DNA from: Prochlorococcus sp. AG-418-F16
GTDB lineage: Bacteria > Cyanobacteriota > Cyanobacteriia > PCC-6307 > Cyanobiaceae
DNA length: 36,836 bases
Assembly (NCBI GenBank): GCA_003214235.1
Contig: QCLW01000010.1
Coordinates: forward strand, 1 to 36,836
Direction: 5' to 3'
Shown piece after piece: positions 6,848 to 14,608 of the stretch. The notes under the pieces were generated by a model that was given only the letters and a program-made list of their open reading frames with translations, had not been told where the DNA came from and searched no databases. A program made the translations under genes and the position numbers. Positions within the stretch are counted from its first letter, which is position 1, and each line of letters begins with the position of its first letter.

Positions 6848-7581
6848 ATATTGTCGATACTAAATCGATAACCTTGTTGTCTTACGGTTGTTATTCCTCC
6901 TCCTTCTCCCAATCCTGCCTGCTCTAATTTTCTTCTCAGTGTTAAGACTTGAGTGTCTACTGATCTTGGACCTCCACTGAATGGGGGCCAAGCCATTCTT
7001 AGAAGCTCTTGTCGACTCCTTACCATGCCAGGAGGCATAAGAAGGGCACACAGGAGAGCAAACTCCCTTGGGCTAAGTTCTACAGGCTTTTCACTAAGTG
7101 TTACCTGTCTTAAAAGAAGATGAACTTCTAAGGGGCCAACTTCAACTTTCTCTTGTAAACCTATCCTACCTCTTTTTAGTAGGGTTCTACATCTTGCTGC
7201 TAGCTCTTCTAGCCCAAATGGTTTTCTTAAAACATCATCAGCTCCTTCATCTAGGAGATTTACTAAAGCTTCAACACCTGATCTTGCTGTTAGAACAATA
7301 ACTGAACACCCCAATTGTTGAGCAAGCCTCATTGCTGTATTTTGCTCGAGGATTTCTGCGCTGACCAATAAGTCAGGTGATTGTTCTCTACAGAGGTCAA
7401 CAGCCTCTGCCGCTGATCCAACAGCAGCAGCTAGGTGACCATCCTGACGAAGCCTTTGCACAAGGACCGTTCTAAGTGTGGGGTGAGGTTCAACAACAAG
7501 AACTCTAGAGGGAGTTTGAGAGTTCGTAGGCAATTGTGAGCTACCAGGGGTTGAAGCTAAGATTTGCTCAGTTGATTGCAT
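6844..7581 (-). CDS. OmpR-family response regulator with degenerate receiver
   Basis: 245 residues: a Ser/Thr/Gln-rich N-terminal extension (1-24), a receiver fold (26-135) and a winged-helix DNA-binding domain (about 145-243). The wing part includes ELSPREFALLCALL, SVDTQVLTLRRKLEQAG and TVRQQGYRF, the normal OmpR/PhoB output. The receiver lacks the phosphorylation site. Aligned with PhoB, PDLILLD becomes PDLLVSA, so the acceptor Asp is Ala75, and the acidic pair ED is E31-P32. The switch Thr98 (VLTAR) and Lys120 (RKPF) remain. It probably acts without phosphorylation, like the atypical cyanobacterial regulators in the NblR group; which one is uncertain. Codons look less AT-rich than the neighbouring genes. 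It is divergent from the 89-aa gene at 7668. Confidence 0.9.
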   Translation of the reverse strand: MQSTEQILASTPGSSQLPTNSQTPSRVLVVEPHPTLRTVLVQRLRQDGHLAAAVGSAAEAVDLCREQSPDLLVSAEILEQNTAMRLAQQLGCSVIVLTARSGVEALVNLLDEGADDVLRKPFGLEELAARCRTLLKRGRIGLQEKVEVGPLEVHLLLRQVTLSEKPVELSPREFALLCALLMPPGMVRSRQELLRMAWPPFSGGPRSVDTQVLTLRRKLEQAGLGEGGGITTVRQQGYRFSIDNI

Positions 7582-7667
7582 TCTTAATTACTGTTTGGCC
7601 AGTCAATTTTTTATCATCTTTAATAAGGTATAACAAATGTTAAATAAAAATAAGAATCTATCGAATT

Positions 7668-7937
7668 ATGACATCATTTGAAAATCCCAATGCAATTCGT
7701 CATTTTCAATCAATCTGCGATAGTTGCCAAGACTTGGTTACTCGTTTTCATACTCAATCTGATCTTAAATTATATAGTGATGGTTATCTCCAAGCCTTAA
7801 GGAATTGCAGTAGTTTAGAGCAAAGAGATCAAGAGAAATTAGAAAGATTAATTGAAAGATGGATTTTAGATCCATCAAGTTTTATTGATCCAGAAGGAGA
7901 CGTAAACAAAGGTTTTTTTGATAAAAAAAGGATTTGA
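7668..7937 (+). CDS. Small conserved cyanobacterial protein, 89 aa
   Basis: 89 residues, soluble, mostly helical, with no signal peptide. The order is AIRHFQSICDSCQDLVTR, LYSDGYLQALRNCSSLE, LERLIERWILDPSSF, then a charged tail. The I-R-H-F-Q...L-Y-x-D-G-Y-L-x-A-L-R pattern resembles a short cyanobacterial family that I recall as DUF6761; this is from memory and not checked. Its function is unknown. It is divergently transcribed from the response regulator, 86 bp apart, and followed by the convergent grxD gene after 48 bp. Confidence 0.75.
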   Translation: MTSFENPNAIRHFQSICDSCQDLVTRFHTQSDLKLYSDGYLQALRNCSSLEQRDQEKLERLIERWILDPSSFIDPEGDVNKGFFDKKRI

Positions 7938-7985
7938 AATATTAATTTTTATTAACCAAATCAGTATTTATACTCACTAATTGTC

Positions 7986-8309
7986 TTAAGACGCTAATTC
8001 GATTTCTATTTTTTCTTTTAGTGAGCCTGAGTTATACATTTCGATAAGAATGTCTGATCCGCCAAGAAATTCTCCTTTTAAATAAACTTGAGGAATTGTG
8101 GGCCAATCTGAATATTCTTTGATACCTTCTCGTACTTCGAAATCGCTTAAAACATCAAAAGTACCAAAATCTATACCTAGGGAATTTAGTATTTGAACTA
8201 CATTATTGGAAAAACCGCATTGAGGCATTAATTTAGTCCCTTTCATGAATACCATTACTGGATTAGAATCAATCAGTTTTTGTATTTTATCTTTTGTTAA
8301 GTTGTCCAT
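7986..8309 (-). CDS. grxD: Monothiol CGFS glutaredoxin
   Basis: 107 residues, the normal length for a single-domain Grx4/GrxD. The active site is CGFS at residues 31-34 ([14 protein letters not shown]). [23 protein letters not shown] contains the cis-Pro and GG glutathione-binding elements. CGFS glutaredoxins bind a [2Fe-2S] cluster with glutathione and pass clusters on or signal iron status, usually with a BolA partner. That partner, bolA, lies directly upstream with a 3-bp gap, which supports the assignment. It is the last gene of the plsC, TPR, bolA, grxD run. Confidence 0.97.
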   Translation of the reverse strand: MDNLTKDKIQKLIDSNPVMVFMKGTKLMPQCGFSNNVVQILNSLGIDFGTFDVLSDFEVREGIKEYSDWPTIPQVYLKGEFLGGSDILIEMYNSGSLKEKIEIELAS

Positions 8310-8312
8310 AAT

Positions 8313-8543
8313 TCAATTTGGAGTTTCTGTTTTTAATGCCAGTGCATGGATAGCCTCTGAAGCCAATTCTTCTTTTAAAGCAGAATAGACTAGCTGATGT
8401 TGTTTAACTAATGATAATCCATTAAATTCAGATGCAATTACAGTTACTTGCAAATGATCATTTCCCTTAAGGTTTTCAACAAAAACTTTTGAACTTGGTA
8501 ATTTTTTAGTAATTAAATTAATCACTTCTTTTTTTGTTATCAT
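8313..8543 (-). CDS. bolA: BolA-family protein
   Basis: 76 residues with the BolA fold signature: a central beta strand (HLQVTVIASEFNG), the helix SLVKQHQLVYSALKEEL and a closing AIHALALKTETP. The His in HALALKT is the usual cluster ligand in BolA-Grx heterodimers. The protein is expected to form a [2Fe-2S]-bridged complex with the CGFS glutaredoxin encoded 3 bp downstream, acting in iron-sulfur cluster transfer or sensing. Its start lies 2 bp after the stop of the TPR gene, so translation is probably coupled. Confidence 0.95.
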   Translation of the reverse strand: MITKKEVINLITKKLPSSKVFVENLKGNDHLQVTVIASEFNGLSLVKQHQLVYSALKEELASEAIHALALKTETPN

Positions 8544-8545
8544 AA

Positions 8546-9061
8546 TTAACCTTTATATTTTGTTTCAGCAAATCCCAGGTTGATTAATTTTTCATAAGCT
8601 ATTTTACCTTCTGAACTATTAGGAGACATTATTCTAATTATTTCAATAAGTAAGGGAACAGCAACTTCAGGTTCCCCGTCTTTTATGTACAAAGAGGCTA
8701 ATCTTTCATTTGATTCCGCCAAAATTTGAAGTGTCTCCTTGCCTTTTCTTTGCATTTCATTTGGTATTCTTGCATCAACTCCTTTAAAAGCTCTATTTAA
8801 ATCGGAATAAAATGATGCTAGTTGCTTTGCTAATTTTCTTGCATCTAAATAGGAATTTTTAGCTTTATCAAAATCACCATTTTTCATGAATTCATCGCCT
8901 TCTTTTATTAAAAACTCTACGTTTGAGACAGAGAGAGTTTTACTATCATTTGAAAGTACTTTGTATTGATTTGGGTTCTTTATTTCTGCACGAACAAAAT
9001 TTTTATAAGGAAAATTCCCAAAAAATATAAATAAAATTGGAATTAATTTTAAGAACTTCAT
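8546..9061 (-). CDS. Exported TPR-like protein
   Basis: 171 residues. Residues 1-25 form a signal peptide or anchor (KFLKLIPILFIFFGNF, then a possible Ala cleavage site). A helical repeat region follows: EFLIKEGDEFMKNGDFDKA, then NSYLDARKLAKQLASFYSDLN, which fits one TPR plus a longer helix. A second pair is near LASLYIKDGEPEVAVPLLIEI. No catalytic residues are visible, so it is probably a periplasmic or lumenal scaffold. I do not know a gene name. It is the second gene of the plsC to grxD operon, 42 bp after plsC and 2 bp before bolA. Confidence 0.8.
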   Translation of the reverse strand: MKFLKLIPILFIFFGNFPYKNFVRAEIKNPNQYKVLSNDSKTLSVSNVEFLIKEGDEFMKNGDFDKAKNSYLDARKLAKQLASFYSDLNRAFKGVDARIPNEMQRKGKETLQILAESNERLASLYIKDGEPEVAVPLLIEIIRIMSPNSSEGKIAYEKLINLGFAETKYKG

Positions 9062-9103
9062 ATTCTCATTTAATTATTAAAACAATATTAACTTATTGGG
9101 GAT

Positions 9104-9784
9104 TCATCTACCGACATTTTTTAATGCTTTTCTTTCCTCATTGATAATTTTTTTATTTAGTAATTCATTAAACTCTTTAACATCAAAGTTTAAATATTCA
9201 TTCATGGCTATTGGTTTCCCAAAGGATAAACAAAATTCACTCCTAAATTTAGGAGATACTTCCCTGTAGGCGATGCCGATTGGAATAATAATGATGGATT
9301 CGGTTTTTTTTGTAGCTAATCGTGCCAATCTGTATAATCCTTCTCTAAGAACTAGTCTTTTTCCATATTTATTAATTTTACCTTCGGGAAAAACCACTAA
9401 TTGTTCGCCTTTTTCTATAAGATCAATCGCATATCTTAAAGCAGAGAGAGATGGTGATAATTGATTTATTGAAAAACATCCAAGTCTTTTTAAAAACCAA
9501 CCTTGTATTCCTCTCATTTCTGATTTAGTAACCATAAATCTACAATCCTTTTTGGTTACCCTTCTACCCATTGCCATTGTGAGAACCAGACCATCCCATC
9601 TTGATCTGTGGGTAGGAGCCAAAATAATAGAGGAATTTATGGGTATCGAAAAATCATTATTTATAATTTTCTTATTACTAAAAAAAAATCTCAAAACAAT
9701 GTCCTGAGTAACGAACATTGCTATATATCCCAATACTGGGTTTATTTTATACCAAATTTCTTCGGATTTTTTTTTCAAATTCAA
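9104..9784 (-). CDS. plsC: 1-acyl-glycerol-3-phosphate acyltransferase PlsC
   Basis: 226 residues of the LPLAT family. It has the block I motif H59-RSRW-D64 (HxxxxD), the catalytic pair, and block III VVFPEGKINKYG with FPEG at 132-135. An N-terminal hydrophobic stretch (PVLGYIAMFVTQDIVLRFFF) would anchor it to the membrane. It transfers a fatty acyl group to lysophosphatidate to make phosphatidate, the precursor of thylakoid and envelope lipids. It heads the minus-strand operon with the TPR gene, bolA and grxD, and is divergent from pdxJ with a 92-bp shared promoter region. Another LPLAT acyltransferase with a different substrate cannot be excluded. Confidence 0.88.
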   Translation of the reverse strand: MNLKKKSEEIWYKINPVLGYIAMFVTQDIVLRFFFSNKKIINNDFSIPINSSIILAPTHRSRWDGLVLTMAMGRRVTKKDCRFMVTKSEMRGIQGWFLKRLGCFSINQLSPSLSALRYAIDLIEKGEQLVVFPEGKINKYGKRLVLREGLYRLARLATKKTESIIIIPIGIAYREVSPKFRSEFCLSFGKPIAMNEYLNFDVKEFNELLNKKIINEERKALKNVGR

Positions 9785-9876
9785 TTAACTATATATTAAT
9801 AATTTAAGTGTTAGTAATTTTATATCGGCTATTATTGGGCGGTTACTAGATTGTCTAGAAACTTAGATTTGGAATT

Positions 9877-10593
9877 ATGACTACTTTAGGAGTAAACATT
9901 GACCATATTGCTAATGTAAGGCAAGCAAGGAAAACTGTAGAGCCTGATCCAGTGCAATTTGCTTTTTTAGCTGAATTAGGTGGAGCGGATTCAATTACAG
10001 TCCATTTAAGAGAGGATAGAAGACACATACAAGATAGGGACGTATTTCTTTTGAAAGAAACTATAAAAACAAAACTAAATTTAGAGATGGCTGCAACAGA
10101 AGAAATGTTAGAAATTGCTCAAAAACTTCTTCCAGATTACGTAACACTTGTACCAGAGAAAAGAGAGGAAGTAACTACTGAGGGGGGGTTGGATGTAAAA
10201 AGTAATATGAAGTATCTAAAGAATTTTGTTGAAAATTTAAAAGATTCAAATATTGAAGTAAGTGCATTTATTGATCCTATTGTAGATCAGATCAATTATT
10301 CAAAAGAAATTGGGTTTGACTTTATAGAATTACATACTGGTAAATATGCTGGACTAACCGGTTACGATCAGTATAAGGAGCTTCAAAGGATTAAAGAATC
10401 AACACATTTAGCAAATGACCTTGGATTAGTTGTTAATGCTGGTCATGGCCTTAATTACAATAATGTAAGAAAAATTGCATCAATTAACAATATGAATGAG
10501 TTAAACATAGGTCATAGTATTGTTGCAAGGGCTTTAGCGATAGGATTAGAAAAGTCTGTACGTGAAATGAAGTCTCTTATTACTACAAATTAA
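9877..10593 (+). CDS. pdxJ: Pyridoxine 5'-phosphate synthase
   Basis: 238 residues, full length. It has LGVNIDHIANVRQAR at the N-terminus, ITVHLREDRRHI (substrate phosphate region), LVPEKREEVTTEGGLDV (the catalytic Glu loop) and NAGHGLNYNN (phosphate and His site). PdxJ condenses 1-deoxyxylulose 5-phosphate with aminoacetone 3-phosphate to form pyridoxine 5'-phosphate, the last carbon-skeleton step of the DXP-dependent vitamin B6 pathway. It begins the plus-strand run pdxJ, ycf54, recC, methyltransferase-like, recB, recD; the gap to ycf54 is 8 bp. Confidence 0.97.
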   Translation: MTTLGVNIDHIANVRQARKTVEPDPVQFAFLAELGGADSITVHLREDRRHIQDRDVFLLKETIKTKLNLEMAATEEMLEIAQKLLPDYVTLVPEKREEVTTEGGLDVKSNMKYLKNFVENLKDSNIEVSAFIDPIVDQINYSKEIGFDFIELHTGKYAGLTGYDQYKELQRIKESTHLANDLGLVVNAGHGLNYNNVRKIASINNMNELNIGHSIVARALAIGLEKSVREMKSLITTN

Positions 10594-10601
10594 ATTTCAA
10601 A

Positions 10602-10919
10602 ATGACAACATATTTTTTCATAGCGGCAAGTGAAAAGTTTTTAACAGTTGAAGAACCTCTTGAAGAGATTTTGAAAGAGAGGATGAGGAACTACAAAGAA
10701 AACAATAAAGAAATAGATTTTTGGCTTTTAAAAAATCCATCATTTTTGAAAACCACTCAATTTGTTGATCTAAAAGCAAATATTCCATCACCACCAGCAG
10801 CTGTTTTATCTATGGATAAAAAATTTATAACTTTCTTGAAGCTTCGCTTAGAGTTTGTTGCTGTTGGGGAATTCGAATGTCCTAATGCAGAAATAAATGA
10901 TCCATTTAAAGTTGAGTAA
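10602..10919 (+). CDS. ycf54: Ycf54, Mg-protoporphyrin monomethyl ester cyclase factor
   Basis: 105 residues matching the Ycf54 (DUF2488) family: MTTYFFIAASEKFL, EEPLEEILKERMRNY, EIDFWLLKNPSFL, then FITFLKLRLEFVAVGEF and a D-P-F end. Ycf54 associates with the aerobic cyclase that forms ring E of protochlorophyllide and is needed for its accumulation and activity, so it supports chlorophyll synthesis. It is co-directional between pdxJ (8-bp gap) and recC (17-bp gap). Confidence 0.94.
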   Translation: MTTYFFIAASEKFLTVEEPLEEILKERMRNYKENNKEIDFWLLKNPSFLKTTQFVDLKANIPSPPAAVLSMDKKFITFLKLRLEFVAVGEFECPNAEINDPFKVE

Positions 10920-10936
10920 GATAACCAACTAAAAAA

Positions 10937-13900
10937 TTGCTCAATCTTTATAAATCAAACAAAATTGAAGTAATTAGTGAGCTTTTAGCAGAAGAATTAA
11001 AAATATGTCCTCCTTTTATAACTGAGAAATTAGAAATAGCGGTTCCCAATTATTTTTTGGGTAAGTGGTTAAGTGAACAAATAACTATAAAAAACAAAAT
11101 AAGTGCTCTTTATGAATTAAAGACGATTTCAAGTTACACCGAATCATTATTGACAAATTTTTTCCCAGGAATTGATATGGGTTTATGGAATTTTGAGTCA
11201 ATTAAGTGGGGCATTATTGATTCATTAGAGGAATTAAATAGCTTTAAAGAATCAGATCCTCTTAGAAATTGGATTAATAAATATTTGGAGAATAAAAAGA
11301 CAATTGATGGCGACATATATAATCTGACAAAAAAGATCACGAATAATTTTATTGATTATCTAATTTTCAGACCTGAAATGATTTCTGAATGGAATAGATA
11401 TGAAATTAATTCACTTAATTTATTCAAGAATTTAAATTCAGATCAATTTTGGCAACCTATTTTATATAAATTATTAGAGAAAAAGATATGTGAAAAGCCT
11501 TCATGTTTATACATGATTGAATTAATTAAAAATTTAAGAAAAATAAAAAACGTTCAAATTAAACTACCAAATCAAATTTATATTATTTCCGATAATAACT
11601 TATCTAAACTCCATATTAACTTTTATTCAGAACTTTCAAAATTTACTAAGGTAAATTTATATTTAATATCTGCTGGAGATGATTTATGGAATAGAATAAA
11701 TTGTTTTGAAGGTGAGTTGAAGTTTGATGATAATGAAAGTAAAATGGATTTATATAATACAAATATTGAACAAATATTTGGCAAATTTGGAGCAAACTTT
11801 CAGAAATTAATTGAGGAAAATATTTATAAAGAAGGTATAAATTCAAAAAACAACCTAATTTATATTGATCCAACAACTAATGTTTTTGAGAAGAAAGATA
11901 TTACTCTTCTTAATCAAATACAAAAAAAACTAATTGATAATAATAGCAATGATTTTATAGTAAATGAAAGGGATGATTCAATATTACTTCGTGAGCATTT
12001 TAATCAGAATAGTCAATTAGAATTTATTAGAAATAAAATTATAGAAATAATAAATTCTTGCGAGAATATTAAATATAGTGATATCGCTGTTTTAGCTCCA
12101 CAAACTAATCAAATTAAACCTTATCTAAGGTATATCTTTAATAATGAGTTAATTAATGGTGAAAAGATACCTTATTTTTTTATTGATGAGGATAATCATG
12201 ATTCTCCAGACATTTATAAATTTTTAATTGACATCACTGAAATAGCAAATGAGAAAATTACACTTGAAAAAATAGATTATATTCTTTCGAAAAAAGTAAC
12301 TCAGAACATTTTTGATTTTGATATTAATGAGAAGGACGAAATTATTTTCTTACTTACCAAAGTTGGTTTCCATTGGGGATTAGATGCTAATGAAAGATTA
12401 GGCGAAGAAAAAAATACCCTAGAGTGGTGTATAAATAGAATTATTTTAGGCTTAATTTATGACAAAGAAGTCAATTTAAGTACTTTTAATTTAAACCCAT
12501 TTAACTTAAAAAATATAAGTTTGGATTTGAATAAATGGATTAAAATATTACTTGATTTAAAAAAATATATTAATTTGCTAAGGGGATCTTTTTCTTACTC
12601 AAATTGGGTTGAAAAGATAAATTTTATATTAAAGAGTATTGCTGATTCTAATGCAAATTTTAATTTAGAAATAAGTGAAATAAATAGAATTCTTGATAAT
12701 AAAGCAAAACATTTAATACCTGATGATCTTATTTTGTTAAATGTATTTAGAGAGATATTAATTTCTTGCATAAATAATGCTAAATATCAAAGCAAATCAC
12801 GTATAAACAAGATCCTAGTAAGTGATATTGAGAATTCAAGGCATATTCCACATAAGGTTATCTTCCTAATAGACATGAATAGTGTTTATTATCCAAAATT
12901 ATCAAAAAAAGAAAATATTAATTTATTATCTAATAAATATTGCCTGGGCGATCCATCAGTTTTTGAAAGAGAGAAATATTCATTTCTTGAATTGATAATT
13001 GCCTGTAGAGATAAATTTATAGTTACTTGGGTAAAGAATGACAAAAACAATAAAAAATTAGATGTTTCTTTTCCCATAAAAGAGTTAATTTCTTTTTTTG
13101 ATAGTTTTTTAAATCAAGGCCAAAGAGAACTAATAATTAAAGATTCTGATTTAAATAAAAAAGAAACAATTGATCTTAATAGTTCTAAGATTATTAAAAG
13201 TAATTATTCTTTAATAGAAGATATAGATTGGAATGAAAAAAAATTTGATATTAAAAATTACAAATTATCAGAACTGATTTATTGGTTCAAGACTCCACAA
13301 AAATATTGGCTAAATAAAAAAAATATTTCCCCAAAGGAAATATTTATTCATCATCCAGATGAGGAGTATGTAAGTAATCTGCAGAAGTCGCAACTAATTA
13401 CAAAAATAATCCAGAAATTAAAGATTGATAACCATAATATTATTGATGATTTAAAAAATTTGAATATTAATGATCAATTGGTTGAAAATGGTATTATTAT
13501 GCCAAAAAATAGTATTTTTATAAAAGAAAAAGAAATTAAAGATTTATTAGGGAGTCTATCTACGAGTTTGAGTCAACATAATAAGATTAATAGAATTTAT
13601 GTTAAATCAAAGGCAAATAAAGAAGAATATTTCATCGATGATGACACCTTAATTGAATTAATACATGCAAAACTAAGTTTAAGTCGTTTGACAGAGGCTT
13701 GGATAAAATCACTCTTCATTTCTTCTTTCAAAAAAAATATAAAAAAGACTAAAGTAATTTTTAGAACAGAAAATCATTATAAATCGCAAATTATTCAATC
13801 CCCCGGAGCAATTGAGTCAAATTTAATTTTGGAGGAATACATAAATATTTTTAAAAATTATTCTGAAAAATGTTTACCTCTTCCTCCAGAAAGTACTTAT

Positions 13901-14119
13901 AAATACGTGGAAGCAATAATAAAATCAAAAAATGAAAAAAAAGCTTTTACGGATAGATGGATTGGTAATAAAACTTTTTCTAAAGGAGAAAGAGATAATA
14001 TCGAAATGAAATTGTGTTTTGGAAATGAAAAAGAACCAGATTTCTTTTTATCAAATAATAATTTTGATAAATTATCATGCAGATTATATAGACCTCTTAT
14101 TGAAGCATTAAAGAAATAA
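10937..14119 (+). CDS. recC: RecC subunit of exonuclease V
   Basis: 1060 residues, close to the usual length (about 1100). RecC has an inactive helicase-like fold that splits the strands at a DNA end and, in characterised enzymes, recognises chi. Visible family landmarks are AVPNYFLGKWLSEQI near the N-terminus, the SDIAVLAPQTNQIKPYLRYIF region with PYFFIDED, the RHIPHKVIFLIDMNSVYYP region followed by the DPSVFEREKYSFLELI block, and a C-terminal nuclease-like fold with LSELIYWFKTPQKYWL. The start is TTG at 10937, because no ATG lies near and the preceding ycf54 ends at 10919. Base composition is extremely AT-rich (runs of Asn, Lys, Ile codons), more than in pdxJ. It is followed after 3 bp by a small membrane gene. 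Confidence 0.93.
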   Translation: MLNLYKSNKIEVISELLAEELKICPPFITEKLEIAVPNYFLGKWLSEQITIKNKISALYELKTISSYTESLLTNFFPGIDMGLWNFESIKWGIIDSLEELNSFKESDPLRNWINKYLENKKTIDGDIYNLTKKITNNFIDYLIFRPEMISEWNRYEINSLNLFKNLNSDQFWQPILYKLLEKKICEKPSCLYMIELIKNLRKIKNVQIKLPNQIYIISDNNLSKLHINFYSELSKFTKVNLYLISAGDDLWNRINCFEGELKFDDNESKMDLYNTNIEQIFGKFGANFQKLIEENIYKEGINSKNNLIYIDPTTNVFEKKDITLLNQIQKKLIDNNSNDFIVNERDDSILLREHFNQNSQLEFIRNKIIEIINSCENIKYSDIAVLAPQTNQIKPYLRYIFNNELINGEKIPYFFIDEDNHDSPDIYKFLIDITEIANEKITLEKIDYILSKKVTQNIFDFDINEKDEIIFLLTKVGFHWGLDANERLGEEKNTLEWCINRIILGLIYDKEVNLSTFNLNPFNLKNISLDLNKWIKILLDLKKYINLLRGSFSYSNWVEKINFILKSIADSNANFNLEISEINRILDNKAKHLIPDDLILLNVFREILISCINNAKYQSKSRINKILVSDIENSRHIPHKVIFLIDMNSVYYPKLSKKENINLLSNKYCLGDPSVFEREKYSFLELIIACRDKFIVTWVKNDKNNKKLDVSFPIKELISFFDSFLNQGQRELIIKDSDLNKKETIDLNSSKIIKSNYSLIEDIDWNEKKFDIKNYKLSELIYWFKTPQKYWLNKKNISPKEIFIHHPDEEYVSNLQKSQLITKIIQKLKIDNHNIIDDLKNLNINDQLVENGIIMPKNSIFIKEKEIKDLLGSLSTSLSQHNKINRIYVKSKANKEEYFIDDDTLIELIHAKLSLSRLTEAWIKSLFISSFKKNIKKTKVIFRTENHYKSQIIQSPGAIESNLILEEYINIFKNYSEKCLPLPPESTYKYVEAIIKSKNEKKAFTDRWIGNKTFSKGERDNIEMKLCFGNEKEPDFFLSNNNFDKLSCRLYRPLIEALKK

Positions 14120-14122
14120 ATA

Positions 14123-14596
14123 ATGACTAAATTTCAGTTGAAAAATTTTTTTAAAGCTACTTATGAAATGATCCTTGTTTTTTTACAGTTCTTTATTATT
14201 ATTCTCCATTTTTTTAATTGGGAATTTATTCCACAAAAACAAATAATTCAAGTTAGTCCTTTTTCTTATTTAATTGGGATTTTAATTATAGTAATTGCTT
14301 TCATAACAATGTTAGTTGCAATTAAAGAATTAGGTAGAAATTTATCTCCTTTCCCAAGACCAATAAACAATAGCAATCTTGTTACTACAGGTATTTATCG
14401 ATTTACTCCTCATCCTATGTATTATTCTTTAATATTTATTTCACTTGGTCTTTTTATAATAAATCTATCTATTTATTATTTATTTTTATCAATAAGCCTG
14501 AGTTTAATAATTAAATTTAAGATTTCTTTAGAAGAGCAATATTTATACAATAAATTTAAGAATTATTTAATTTATAAAAATAAGTTAAAATATTAA
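14123..14596 (+). CDS. Isoprenylcysteine/phospholipid methyltransferase-like membrane protein
   Basis: 157 residues with about four to five hydrophobic helices. The C-terminal half carries the ICMT/PEMT signature: LVTTGIYRFTPHPMYYSLI (the G-x-Y-R-x-x-x-H-P-M-Y motif) and a final EEQYLYNKF, where the conserved Glu helps bind S-adenosylmethionine. Such integral membrane enzymes methylate lipids, quinone-like or small organic substrates; the substrate here is unknown. It sits inside the recC-recB pair, 3 bp after recC and 12 bp before recB, in the same orientation and AT-rich style. It is therefore co-transcribed with the recombination genes, though no functional tie is evident. Confidence 0.82.
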   Translation: MTKFQLKNFFKATYEMILVFLQFFIIILHFFNWEFIPQKQIIQVSPFSYLIGILIIVIAFITMLVAIKELGRNLSPFPRPINNSNLVTTGIYRFTPHPMYYSLIFISLGLFIINLSIYYLFLSISLSLIIKFKISLEEQYLYNKFKNYLIYKNKLKY

Positions 14597-14608
14597 TTCA
14601 ATAAGGAT

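Noticed and set aside
7098-7301. Plus-strand Leu-rich open frame inside the response regulator
   Set aside because: Antisense shadow of the regulator's coding sequence; its hydrophobic look comes from the complement of Glu/Lys/Gln codons.
9846-9858. CTAGA-TTG-TCTAG palindrome upstream of pdxJ as an operator
   Set aside because: Five-bp arms are too short to separate from chance in this composition.
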